Source: Alteribacter aurantiacus DSM 18675 (GTDB taxonomy: Bacteria > Bacillota > Bacilli > Bacillales > Salisediminibacteriaceae). From it: a DNA stretch of 64,000 bases. Made by a program: the position numbers and the translations under genes. Shown piece by piece: positions 33,638 to 41,537 of the stretch. Below the pieces are notes generated by a model that worked only from the letters and a program-made list of their open reading frames with translations, made no database searches and was not told where the DNA came from. Positions within the stretch are counted from its first letter, which is position 1; the number at the start of each line of letters is the position of its first letter. Where the stretch lies: contig NZ_KE386941.1 in assembly GCF_000429705.1 (NCBI RefSeq), positions 248,001-312,000 on the forward strand, given 5' to 3'.

Positions 33638-35167
33638 ATGAGTCATGAAGCACTATGGCAAGAAAAAGTAGAGAAGATCTCTCGTGGGGGAAATGAAAAA
33701 TATCATGAGAGCAACGAAGCGAAAGGAAAAATGTTTGTTCGGGAGCGGTTGAACCTTTTGCTTGATGAAGGCTCTTGGGCTGAAGACGGTCTGTTTGCAA
33801 ACTCAGAAAAAGAGGGGTTGCCAGCTGATGGGGTTGTAACGGGAACTGGAAAAATTAATGGTCAGACGGTCTGTTTTATGGCGAATGATTCTACAGTAAA
33901 AGCGGGCTCGTGGGGAGCGAAAACCGTCGAGAAAATTATTCGCATCCAAGAAACAGCAGATAAACTTGAAGTTCCGATCTTTTACTTGGTCGATTCTGCA
34001 GGAGCAAGAATCACCGATCAGTTGGAAATGTTTCCAAATCGACGGGGAGCGGGAAAGATCTTTCACAATGAAGTGAAATTATCGGGGAAAATCCCGCAAG
34101 TATGTATTTTGTTTGGCCCGTCAGCTGCAGGTGGTGCTTATATTCCTGCTTTTTGTGACGTAGTGATTATGATTGATGGGAATGCTTCTATGTACCTAGG
34201 ATCTCCGCGTATGGCTGAAATGGTTATCGGTGAAAAGGTTTCCCTTGAGGAAATGGGTGGCGCAAAGATGCATTGCTCTGTTTCCGGGTGCGGTGATATT
34301 CTCGTTTCCTCCGAGAAGGAAGGCATCGAAAAAGCGAAACAATACTTATCTTATTTTCCAAGTAACTATAAACATAAAACGAAAATTGGCGACAGCAAGC
34401 CGGCTCCAGAGTTTGAAAAGACACTTGAAGAGCTGATTCCAAGCAATCAAAATGCTCCTTTTGAAATGAAAGACTTTATCGATCGCATTGCTGATGAAGG
34501 TAGCTTCTTTGAAATAAAGGCCTTGTTTGCAAAAGAGTTGATTACCGGTTTTGCAAGAATCAACGGAGAAGCAATCGGAATCGTTGCCAATCAGCCTCGT
34601 CAAAAAGGCGGCGTTTTATTTCCCGATTCGGCAGACAAAGCGGCACGCTTTATCACCTTGTGTGACGCGTATCATATTCCCCTATTATTTTTGGCAGATG
34701 TACCGGGTTTTATGATTGGAACAAAGGTGGAAAAAGCCGGAATTATCCGCCACGGGGCGAAGATGATCTCAGCTATGGCAGAAGCGACTGTACCAAAAAT
34801 CAGTGTCATTGTAAGAAAAGCTTATGGAGCTGGACTTTATGCCATGGCAGGACCAGCATTCGACCCTGACTGTTGTATCGCCTTACCCTCGGCACAAATC
34901 GCTGTAATGGGTCCTGAAGCTGCAGTCAATGCTGTGTATGCCAATAAAATTGCAGCACTGTCACCTGAGGAAAGACCAGCCTTTATTCAAGAAAAACGTA
35001 AAGAATACCAAGAGAACATCGACATTTACCGTTTGGCTTCAGAAATGATCATTGATGAGATTGTACCTGCAAACAAATTGAGAGCCGAATTGGAACAGCG
35101 TTTTGAACTTTACCGAACAAAAAATCAAGTCTTTACACAGCGTAAACATCCTGTTTATCCCGTGTAA
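33638..35167 (+). CDS. yngE: Carboxyltransferase subunit of methylcrotonyl-CoA carboxylase (YngE-like)
   Basis: 509 residues from the ATG at 33638 after CCAAGGAGG. Two crotonase-fold halves of the acyl-CoA carboxylase beta family. SAGARITDQLEMFPNRRGAGKIFHNE is the stretch that in methylcrotonyl-CoA-type subunits replaces the propionyl-type sequence (cited here by its position, residues about 115-140). GPSAAGGAYIPAF, FLADVPGFMIG and KAYGAGLYAMAG follow. It transfers CO2 from carboxybiotin to 3-methylcrotonyl-CoA. Confidence 0.86.
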   Translation: MSHEALWQEKVEKISRGGNEKYHESNEAKGKMFVRERLNLLLDEGSWAEDGLFANSEKEGLPADGVVTGTGKINGQTVCFMANDSTVKAGSWGAKTVEKIIRIQETADKLEVPIFYLVDSAGARITDQLEMFPNRRGAGKIFHNEVKLSGKIPQVCILFGPSAAGGAYIPAFCDVVIMIDGNASMYLGSPRMAEMVIGEKVSLEEMGGAKMHCSVSGCGDILVSSEKEGIEKAKQYLSYFPSNYKHKTKIGDSKPAPEFEKTLEELIPSNQNAPFEMKDFIDRIADEGSFFEIKALFAKELITGFARINGEAIGIVANQPRQKGGVLFPDSADKAARFITLCDAYHIPLLFLADVPGFMIGTKVEKAGIIRHGAKMISAMAEATVPKISVIVRKAYGAGLYAMAGPAFDPDCCIALPSAQIAVMGPEAAVNAVYANKIAALSPEERPAFIQEKRKEYQENIDIYRLASEMIIDEIVPANKLRAELEQRFELYRTKNQVFTQRKHPVYPV

Positions 35168-35192
35168 AGAACACACGTAGGAGGGGAAAAGC

Positions 35193-35885
35193 GTGAAACA
35201 GATTCATTCTTCTTTTGAGGAAGCTGTAAGTGAAATCAAAGATGGTGCAACGCTACTTGTAGGTGGTTTTGGTTTGTGTGGAATCCCGGAGAACTTAATT
35301 AAAGCACTAAGGGAAAACGGCGCGAAACATTTGACTGTCATATCAAACAATTGCGGTGTGGATGATTGGGGCTTGGGGCTTCTTCTTGAAAACAAGCAGA
35401 TTGATAAGATTTATGCTTCCTATGTAGGGGAAAACAAAGAGTTTGAACGTCAAGTTTTGGCCGGAGAACTGGAAGTTGAGCTTGTTCCACAAGGGACACT
35501 TGCCGAGCGAATCCGTGCCGGTGGTGCGGGAATTCCCGCATTCTATACTCCTGCAGGAGTAGGAACAAAAGTGGCTGAAGGAAAAGAGGTTCGTGTATTT
35601 GACGGCAAAGAATACTTGCTTGAAGAAGCGTTTACAGCAGACTTCAGTTTAGTAAGAGCATATCAAGGAGATACACACGGTAATTTGATTTATAGGAAGA
35701 CTGCTCAAAATTTCAATCCCCTAGTCGCTGCTGCTGGTAAAGTGACCATTGCAGAGGTTGAAAACCTAGTAGAAGCAGGGGAGCTTGATCCTGAAAAAAT
35801 TCATACGCCAAGTATTTACGTAAATCAGCTAATTGTAGGAGAGCAAGAGAAACGGATCGAAAGAAAGACGCTGGCTCAAGTCTAA
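35193..35885 (+). CDS. scoA: 3-oxoacid CoA-transferase subunit A
   Basis: 230 residues, GTG start after GGAGGGG. The N-terminal DGATLLVGGFGLCGIPENLI and the GAGIPAFYTPAGVGT region mark family I CoA-transferase alpha subunits. With subunit B it activates acetoacetate to acetoacetyl-CoA using succinyl-CoA or acetyl-CoA, so that the product of HMG-CoA lyase can be thiolysed. No thiolase is in the operon. Confidence 0.88.
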   Translation: MKQIHSSFEEAVSEIKDGATLLVGGFGLCGIPENLIKALRENGAKHLTVISNNCGVDDWGLGLLLENKQIDKIYASYVGENKEFERQVLAGELEVELVPQGTLAERIRAGGAGIPAFYTPAGVGTKVAEGKEVRVFDGKEYLLEEAFTADFSLVRAYQGDTHGNLIYRKTAQNFNPLVAAAGKVTIAEVENLVEAGELDPEKIHTPSIYVNQLIVGEQEKRIERKTLAQV

Positions 35886-35905
35886 TTGGAGGAGGCGAAC
35901 GAAGG

Positions 35906-36565
35906 ATGAGTGTTGTTGAACGTCAAAAAGTAAGAGAACGGATCGCAAGGCGGGCAGAAAAGGAAATTCACGATGGTGATTATGTCAATTTAGGCATCGG
36001 AATGCCGACGATGGTAGCCAACTATATTACCGAAAATAAGAAAGTTGTCCTCCAATCCGAAAATGGATTGTTAGGTATTGGGCCGTACCCAACGGAGGAA
36101 GAGTTGGATGCCGATTTGATCAATGCAGGAAAAGAAACAGTAACTGCCATAAAAGGAGCGTCATATTTTAGCAGTGCTGAATCGTTTGCCATGATCCGAG
36201 GGGGTCATATTGATGTGGCTATTCTAGGAGCGATGGAAGTAGCTGAAAACGGTGATTTGGCCAATTGGATGATTCCAGGAAAAATGATTAAGGGCATGGG
36301 TGGTGCGATGGACCTTGTTCACGGTGCAAAAAAAGTGGTCATCATCATGGAGCATGTAAACCGTGCAGGGGAACCAAAGATCTTAAAGGAGTGCAGCTTA
36401 CCTCTTACTGGTAAACAAGTGGTTAATCGAATCATTACGGATCGTGCCGTAATGGACGTAACGGAAGACGGATTATTGTTGAAAGAAATCATCGGGGACT
36501 ACTCTGTGGATGATATTCAACAAGTAACAGAACCAACGCTCATGATTGACCCATCACTGAAATAG
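35906..36565 (+). CDS. scoB: 3-oxoacid CoA-transferase subunit B
   Basis: 219 residues, RBS GGAGGAGGCGAACGA. NLGIGMPTMVANY and SENGLLGIGPYP, where the Glu forms the CoA thioester intermediate, are typical of the beta subunit. GGHIDVAILGAMEV and GGAMDLVHGAKKV follow. It is 20 bases downstream of scoA and last in the eight-gene operon. Confidence 0.9.
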   Translation: MSVVERQKVRERIARRAEKEIHDGDYVNLGIGMPTMVANYITENKKVVLQSENGLLGIGPYPTEEELDADLINAGKETVTAIKGASYFSSAESFAMIRGGHIDVAILGAMEVAENGDLANWMIPGKMIKGMGGAMDLVHGAKKVVIIMEHVNRAGEPKILKECSLPLTGKQVVNRIITDRAVMDVTEDGLLLKEIIGDYSVDDIQQVTEPTLMIDPSLK

Positions 36566-36573
36566 GCTAGAGA

Positions 36574-36600
36574 AAAACCGGCTGACAGGCCGGTTTTTTG
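36574..36600 (+). terminator. Intrinsic terminator of the leucine-degradation operon
   Basis: AAACCGGCT / GGCCGGTTT with a short loop, followed by TTTTG. Confidence 0.8.
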
Positions 36601-36805
36601 ATGGGTTAAAAGAAAGACACCACAATTAAGTTGAACACCAAATCCACGCTTCACTGTACGAGCCATGATGAAATGCATCCTTCTACCTTCAACTTGAAAA
36701 ACCTCTCAATCTCTACTCTAAAATATATTCCTTAAATTACTATTTAACTTTACACATAGACCTTGTGTTTTTAACCAAACTATGATTACAAGGGAGGTGA
36801 GAAAC

Positions 36806-37000
36806 ATGGCAAACCGCTCAAACCAACTAGTTGTACCTGGTGTACAACAAGCATTAGATCAAATGAAGTATGAAATCGCTCAGGAGTTTGGTGTTGAACT
36901 TGGCCCGGATTCTACTGCACGCTCTAACGGATCTGTAGGTGGAGAGATCACTAAGCGTCTTGTACAACAAGCAGAACGTCAATTCGGTGGTCAGCAGTAA
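36806..37000 (+). CDS. sspB: Alpha/beta-type small acid-soluble spore protein
   Basis: 64 residues from the ATG after AGGGAGGTGAGAAAC. It contains the SASP signatures KYEIAQEFGVELG (with the GPR protease site around the E-x-A/F-x-V sequence) and GEITKRLVQQAE. It saturates spore DNA and protects it from UV and heat. The position upstream of yheE and the YheC/YheD genes matches B. subtilis sspB. Which of the several alpha/beta SASP paralogues it is cannot be decided from sequence alone. Expression in the forespore under sigma G is expected, but I cannot assign the promoter with confidence. Confidence 0.9.
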   Translation: MANRSNQLVVPGVQQALDQMKYEIAQEFGVELGPDSTARSNGSVGGEITKRLVQQAERQFGGQQ

Positions 37001-37067
37001 TAACTGAATAACATGGCTGTAGGGGGAGGGGAACCTTCCCCTTTTTGTGTATTGGAGGTTTCAGTGA

Positions 37068-37358
37068 ATGAGTGGAACGTGTCCTGTGTGTAACGGATTT
37101 AGAGTTGTCTCAAAACCATGTGATTTATGCAATCGTCCTATGCAAGACTGTGGAAAGTACACCGACTACTTTGATAAGTATAGCGCATATGAGGAAATTG
37201 ATACGGTGAAGCTGACAAATCATATTCAAAACGATCAGTCGGCCGATCTCTGTGCTCACCTATTTTACTGTAGTCCTTGTCAAAAAGAGACAATTGTATT
37301 GATCGATGAAGAGCAAGGCTTTGAAAAACAAAAAGAGACGCCACTCTTTTTTGATTAA
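37068..37358 (+). CDS. Zinc-ribbon-like protein of unknown function
   Basis: 96 residues, RBS GGAGGTTTCAGTGA. The N-terminal half has CPVCNG, CDLCNR and a further Cys (QDCGKY), and the C-terminal half has CAHLFYCSPCQKE, giving two CxxC-type pairs that could bind zinc. The middle is acidic and Tyr-rich. I do not recognise the family. Its closeness to the SASP gene suggests a sporulation-related role, which is only an inference. Confidence 0.7.
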   Translation: MSGTCPVCNGFRVVSKPCDLCNRPMQDCGKYTDYFDKYSAYEEIDTVKLTNHIQNDQSADLCAHLFYCSPCQKETIVLIDEEQGFEKQKETPLFFD

Positions 37359-37369
37359 AGAGTGGCGTC
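37331..37369 (-). terminator. Terminator of msmX overlapping the zinc-ribbon gene end
   Basis: GACGCCACTCTT / AAGAGTGGCGTC. On the reverse strand the stem is followed by TCTCTTTTTGTTTTT. Confidence 0.7.
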
Positions 37370-37391
37370 CTATATAAGGGGGGTTACACAC

Positions 37392-38483
37392 TTAGCGAAG
37401 ACGCTGTTCTGTTTCAGGGTCGAAGAAGTGGGCTTTATTCATATCGAACGCGAGCTGAATATCTTGGCCGCTTTCTACGTCCGTACGGCTGTCAACACGT
37501 GCGATGAACTCTTGCTCTCCAATTTTGGAGTATAGGAATGTTTCAGCACCCATTAACTCAGCAACGTCAATTTTAGCTTCAAGCTGTGTTTCTCTTGAAG
37601 ACTCAAGGAACACAGGCTCATCGTGAATATCCTCAGGACGAATGCCAAGGATGATATCTTTGTTGTTGAATTTTTCAACGAGCTTAAGCTTACCGGCTGG
37701 TACTTTTACTTTCATACCGTTAAGGTCAATGAAGCCATCAACAAGCTTTCCGGAAAGGAAGTTCATGGATGGAGAACCGATAAATCCGCCAACGAATACA
37801 TTCTCAGGGTAGTCATAGATGTCTTTTGGACGACCTACCTGTTGAATTAAACCGTCTTTCATAACAACGATACGAGTAGCCATTGTCATCGCTTCCGTTT
37901 GGTCGTGTGTTACGTAGATCGTTGTTGTTTGAAGGCGTTTGTGAAGCTTTGTAATCTCTGCACGCATTTGTACACGAAGCTTTGCATCAAGGTTGGATAA
38001 CGGCTCATCCATCAAGAATACTTTAGGATCACGTACGATTGCACGTCCTAGTGCCACACGCTGACGCTGACCACCGGACATTGCTTTTGGTTTACGATCA
38101 AGCATTTCAGTTAGTCCGAGGATTTTTGCAGCGTCACGAACGCGACGATCAATTTCCTCTTTTTTAAACTTTCTTAGTTTAAGACCAAATGCCATGTTTT
38201 CATATACGTTCATGTGCGGATAAAGTGCGTAGTTTTGGAAAACCATCGCGATGTCACGATCTTTAGGAGCCACATCGTTTACAAGTCCTTCCCCAATGTA
38301 AAGTTCCCCTTTTGAAATATCTTCAAGACCGGCTACCATTCGAAGTGTAGTAGACTTACCACAACCAGATGGACCTACGAATACGATAAATTCTTTATCT
38401 TGAATTTCAAGGTTAAAGTCTGTTACGGCTTGTACATCACCGTCATAAATTTTGTATAAACTCTTGAAACTAATATCTGCCAT
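37392..38483 (-). CDS. msmX: Multi-sugar ABC transporter ATP-binding protein MsmX
   Basis: 363 residues from the ATG at 38483, nine bases after GGAGG; a GTG at 38492 lies in the ribosome site. Walker A GPSGCGKST, Q-loop QNYALYPHM, signature MSGGQRQR, Walker B VFLMDEPLSNLD, and a C-terminal OB-like regulatory domain (about 240-363) as in MalK/UgpC proteins. In B. subtilis MsmX energises several sugar importers encoded elsewhere, so its isolation from permease genes is expected. A cre-like box lies about 135 bases upstream. Confidence 0.9.
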   Translation of the reverse strand: MADISFKSLYKIYDGDVQAVTDFNLEIQDKEFIVFVGPSGCGKSTTLRMVAGLEDISKGELYIGEGLVNDVAPKDRDIAMVFQNYALYPHMNVYENMAFGLKLRKFKKEEIDRRVRDAAKILGLTEMLDRKPKAMSGGQRQRVALGRAIVRDPKVFLMDEPLSNLDAKLRVQMRAEITKLHKRLQTTTIYVTHDQTEAMTMATRIVVMKDGLIQQVGRPKDIYDYPENVFVGGFIGSPSMNFLSGKLVDGFIDLNGMKVKVPAGKLKLVEKFNNKDIILGIRPEDIHDEPVFLESSRETQLEAKIDVAELMGAETFLYSKIGEQEFIARVDSRTDVESGQDIQLAFDMNKAHFFDPETEQRLR

Positions 38484-38616
38484 GTAAAACACCCTCCACC
38501 AAATTCAACTTTGCGCTATGTAAAAGCGCTTTCTTTTATAGATACAGTGTACCTTTTTCCTAGTAAGAGTGGCTATTGTAAACGTGCACAAAAGTTTTGT
38601 AGAATTTTGTGCAAAG

Positions 38617-38630
38617 TGCAAACGTTTTCA
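38617..38630. promoter_or_regulatory. cre-like box upstream of msmX
   Basis: TGCAAACGTTTTCA matches the cre core TGNAANCGNWNNCA at every fixed position. Confidence 0.6.
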
Positions 38631-38720
38631 GAAAGCAAGGTTTATTAGTGTAACAAAAGGGATGAAGGGATGAAGTGGGCTTATGATATTTTTAAAATAA
38701 GCAGGTAAAAAGAATGCACA

Positions 38721-38838
38721 AGAGGCTGGGTCATTAGGAAGGGTTTCAGGGTGCAATCCGAATTTCAAAAGCGAATGATTTGAAACGCATAACATTGCTC
38801 GGATTATCATTTGAAAAACTCTTCTTTCCCAGCCCCTT
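38721..38838. repeat. Imperfect inverted repeat with GGCTGGG ends
   Basis: AGAGGCTGGG at the left pairs with CCCAGCCCCTT at the right, with internal matches (GTTTTCA/TGAAAAAC, AATCCGA/TCGGATT). Together this makes a long imperfect hairpin of about 118 bases between msmX and the PucR-type gene, downstream of the latter. It may be a terminator-bearing repeat. Confidence 0.5.
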
Positions 38839-38848
38839 AAGGCTATGT

Positions 38849-39742
38849 CTATTTATCTGCCGATTTTTTTGCTCCTTGAACGAGTAACATGAGGTATACG
38901 GCAACGCCATTAGGAAATTGTTTAATATCAAGTGACGTTTTCTCAATGAATTTCTCTACTCTGTATTGAAGTGTGTTACGGTGGACAAACATTCTTTTAG
39001 CAGCCAGTGATGTATTCATGTTGCATTCAAGATACGTACGTACAGATTGCTGCAGTTCAACATCGTCTTGAACAGGCTTCAATAATTCACGTAAGGTGCG
39101 GATCGCGTCTCGATCCAATCGTGTTAACAGCCAGTGATTCAAGGCCTCTTGTTCATGAAAAACCGTTTGAGACGAATAGCGTCTGGCAGCTTTAAAAACG
39201 GTTGATTCCAATTCGAAGCGATCCATAATCGACTCAATTGTCGAGTGTGGGGATCCTACTAAAAAGGACAATTCTACATAAAAGTCACTCGTAAGTGCCG
39301 AGACGATACTATTATCAAGGGTGTCATCTTCAAACCCTTCGTCCAGACGCTGAACGAGTATCCCTTCTGTTTTTGTTGTCCATAAAAGGGCGTCTATGGA
39401 AGAAAATAAATTATGTATGGCTTCCGAGAAACCTTCGTTATCTGTTAACGTTCCTTTCACATGAAAATGAATGAATCGAACCGGAAGAGGTAAATTTGTC
39501 TCCGGAACGATTTGATGGACTAAGAGCTGGGACCACATTTGATCTGATTTTGAGACGGGCATGATGGCTCCACCAACTTTGTCAAACAACGTACAAAGCA
39601 ACGTTATTTCTTCATGAGTGAGCATCTCTTTTTTAAAATGTAACCGATCCCCTGAGTCGTTTTGAATGATAAGTAGTTCATCTTCACTAATTGATGGGGA
39701 GGCTAGAGCATGAGTGTACATTTCCTTTAATTTTTCAAACAT
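38849..39742 (-). CDS. PucR/CdaR-type transcriptional regulator
   Basis: 297 residues from the ATG at 39742 (AAAGGATTAATG upstream; the ATG one codon earlier is also possible). The C-terminal 60 residues form the PucR-type helix-turn-helix (LRTYLECNMNTSLAAKRMFVHRNTLQYRVEKFIEKT-like region, about 235-280). The N-terminal part has no recognised ligand-binding fold. Convergence with neither neighbour and its place next to msmX suggest a link to sugar uptake, but this is unproven. Confidence 0.75.
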   Translation of the reverse strand: MFEKLKEMYTHALASPSISEDELLIIQNDSGDRLHFKKEMLTHEEITLLCTLFDKVGGAIMPVSKSDQMWSQLLVHQIVPETNLPLPVRFIHFHVKGTLTDNEGFSEAIHNLFSSIDALLWTTKTEGILVQRLDEGFEDDTLDNSIVSALTSDFYVELSFLVGSPHSTIESIMDRFELESTVFKAARRYSSQTVFHEQEALNHWLLTRLDRDAIRTLRELLKPVQDDVELQQSVRTYLECNMNTSLAAKRMFVHRNTLQYRVEKFIEKTSLDIKQFPNGVAVYLMLLVQGAKKSADK

Positions 39743-39788
39743 CATTAATCCTTTCTTGGGAGTAGTCAAGGGTAAGGTGAATATAAAG

Positions 39789-39825
39789 AAGGTTTTTCAA
39801 CACGGTAGCATTGAAAAACCTTTCT
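39789..39825 (-). terminator. Terminator after the 61-aa gene
   Basis: A perfect 12-bp stem AAGGTTTTTCAA / TTGAAAAACCTT with a 10-base loop and T-rich stretches on both sides, so it could act in both directions. Confidence 0.7.
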
Positions 39826-39827
39826 TT

Positions 39828-40013
39828 TTATTGTTGTTTCTTCTTAGTGGTGTGGTGAGGACGTTCTTCATTATGAAGATCGAGTGATTCATCAATCTGT
39901 CTTTTTCCATAAGTCAAATGATCTTTTCCACCGGCTAGACCTTCATTTGTCATTCGATCCACATCTAGGTAAGCCTCTTCCCGGCCTTGATTTTCCAAAT
40001 CTTTTTGTGTCAT
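39828..40013 (-). CDS. Small hydrophilic protein of unknown function
   Basis: 61 residues, RBS AAAAGGAGACTATTC. It is highly charged with no hydrophobic core (MTQKDLENQGREEAYL..., ending TTKKKQQ), so probably disordered. It resembles the many small hydrophilic, spore- or stress-associated proteins of bacilli, but I cannot name a family. It sits between the PucR-type gene and yheE on the same strand. Confidence 0.6.
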   Translation of the reverse strand: MTQKDLENQGREEAYLDVDRMTNEGLAGGKDHLTYGKRQIDESLDLHNEERPHHTTKKKQQ

Positions 40014-40072
40014 GAATAGTCTCCTTTTTCCTTTTAGTATGGAGGTGAAGGGAGGTATTCATGCAAAAGCGG

Positions 40073-40297
40073 TTAGTGTTCTTCGTATACGTGATAAAGC
40101 ATGAGGTCGTGAACACAATCTTCCAAGAACGACTTTTCCTCAGTAGTCATTTGGTCGGCTCCTTGATGATGCCATGTAATGGAGCCGTCCTTGAAATACT
40201 TCCCTTTGTATTTATTTTGTTTATAGTAAAAGTCGAAATCCCATTCTTGGTTAATCATATTGTTTTTGATTTCACGGTAATGAAAGTGAGAAAGCAT
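40073..40297 (-). CDS. yheE: YheE-like conserved protein (DUF5342)
   Basis: 74 residues, RBS AAAGGATGGAACTCAC. It begins MLSHFHYRE and ends HDLMLYHVYEEH, the pattern of B. subtilis YheE, a short protein with a small beta-sheet region (FDFYYKQNKYKGKYFKDGSITW). Its position downstream of the YheD/YheC genes agrees with B. subtilis. Function unknown. Confidence 0.75.
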   Translation of the reverse strand: MLSHFHYREIKNNMINQEWDFDFYYKQNKYKGKYFKDGSITWHHQGADQMTTEEKSFLEDCVHDLMLYHVYEEH

Positions 40298-40382
40298 GTG
40301 AGTTCCATCCTTTATAAATGGTGTAGTAAGAATTCAGATTTTTCATCCCTATCTTACCATATTGGAACAGGTTTTTTCACGT

Positions 40383-41537
40383 TCAAACCGAAAAGCCTCC
40401 CAACTCGTGACAGATCAAAGCTACGTGTTGAGCCCCTTTTTCTCGAATATGAGCCTCGTCAAAAATCATCGGTTTACTGTTAATATCAAATACATAAAGG
40501 CGGTTGTGTTCATCGGAGCCTATGTCCATAGACAATTCATAAAAGGTGTCGGGAAGAAGAGATGCGGTCTCTTTAGCTAAAGATGTAACGTCTTTCGTAT
40601 CAAGACCTACCTTTAGTGGATCGAGAAGGTGACCCCCATATAAGGTGTGAGTGGTGAATGCCTCACTCCCGGCCACCCGAATCCCAACACCCGAGCACTC
40701 CCACTGGCCTTTTACCCTATGAAGAAGCACACGATAATCGTAAGGAGATCCGTTCCAAGTGGTGAGTTTCACTTGTTCTTGTATTAAAAGTGTTCGTTTG
40801 CTCAAGACGGGAACCAATAGTCCCCATATGGCTTCTAAGGAAAGAGGAGGGGTACTCCCTTTTTGAGTCGTTAAAATGCAGGAATCATCATGACGTTGTA
40901 CCAAGCGATAAATGCCTTGTCCTTTCGAGCCATTACTGTCTTTTATAAGAACATTTCTATGAACGGAAACGAATTGTTTAAATTGAGAAAACGAGGTAAG
41001 CTCTTCTGTTTTGGGCAGGTTTAAATTTACAATTGAAAGTTCTAAAAGGTCCTTTTTTGTTAAAAATCGAGGGTTGAATATAGACGTATGGGCGTTGGTT
41101 AATGCACGTTTAATTTGTGCGAACGTTTCTTTACGTTCAAGACGTCGAAAGGGTACGCGGTTATAGACGACATCAGGCTTCCCTCCATGAGCTTGAATCC
41201 ATTCTCGGTTATTTTCGTTGTAAATGTATCCCAAGGTTCGGTGAATATCTTCAAGAGAAGAGGCGGTTACAATCATAAGTACACCACCGATCCTCGATAA
41301 GGAGCGATGTATGGATAAATAAAGCCTTTCATCTCCTGTGAAAGGCTTTATTGTGTGTGATTCTGTTAAGACGATTACGAAAGGTCCGACTGCTTTCGTC
41401 TTTTCACATAGGGCAACGGAGAAAGGGATTGCTCTTTGTGAAGGTTCAACAAACGAAAGGTCTTTTCCACCGAAGGAATACTGAGTAGTATCTTCATCTC
41501 CAAGCCAGGTTTCGTAAAAGGGGTCGTAATAAATCAT
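40383..41537 (-). CDS. YheC/YheD family endospore coat-associated ATP-grasp protein (fourth of the cluster)
   Basis: 384 residues. The start overlaps the stop of the upstream paralogue (ATGA). The C-terminal ATP-grasp half has IKDSNGSKGQGIYRL, the nucleotide-binding Gly-rich loop, and ELSMDIGSDEHNRLYVFDINSKP, the metal-binding acidic motif (two blocks, given by key residues). Compared with its neighbours the last motif has DIN instead of EVN/EAN. YheC and YheD are coat-associated in B. subtilis, but their reaction is unknown. Extra paralogue relative to the two-gene B. subtilis locus. Confidence 0.82.
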   Translation of the reverse strand: MIYYDPFYETWLGDEDTTQYSFGGKDLSFVEPSQRAIPFSVALCEKTKAVGPFVIVLTESHTIKPFTGDERLYLSIHRSLSRIGGVLMIVTASSLEDIHRTLGYIYNENNREWIQAHGGKPDVVYNRVPFRRLERKETFAQIKRALTNAHTSIFNPRFLTKKDLLELSIVNLNLPKTEELTSFSQFKQFVSVHRNVLIKDSNGSKGQGIYRLVQRHDDSCILTTQKGSTPPLSLEAIWGLLVPVLSKRTLLIQEQVKLTTWNGSPYDYRVLLHRVKGQWECSGVGIRVAGSEAFTTHTLYGGHLLDPLKVGLDTKDVTSLAKETASLLPDTFYELSMDIGSDEHNRLYVFDINSKPMIFDEAHIREKGAQHVALICHELGGFSV

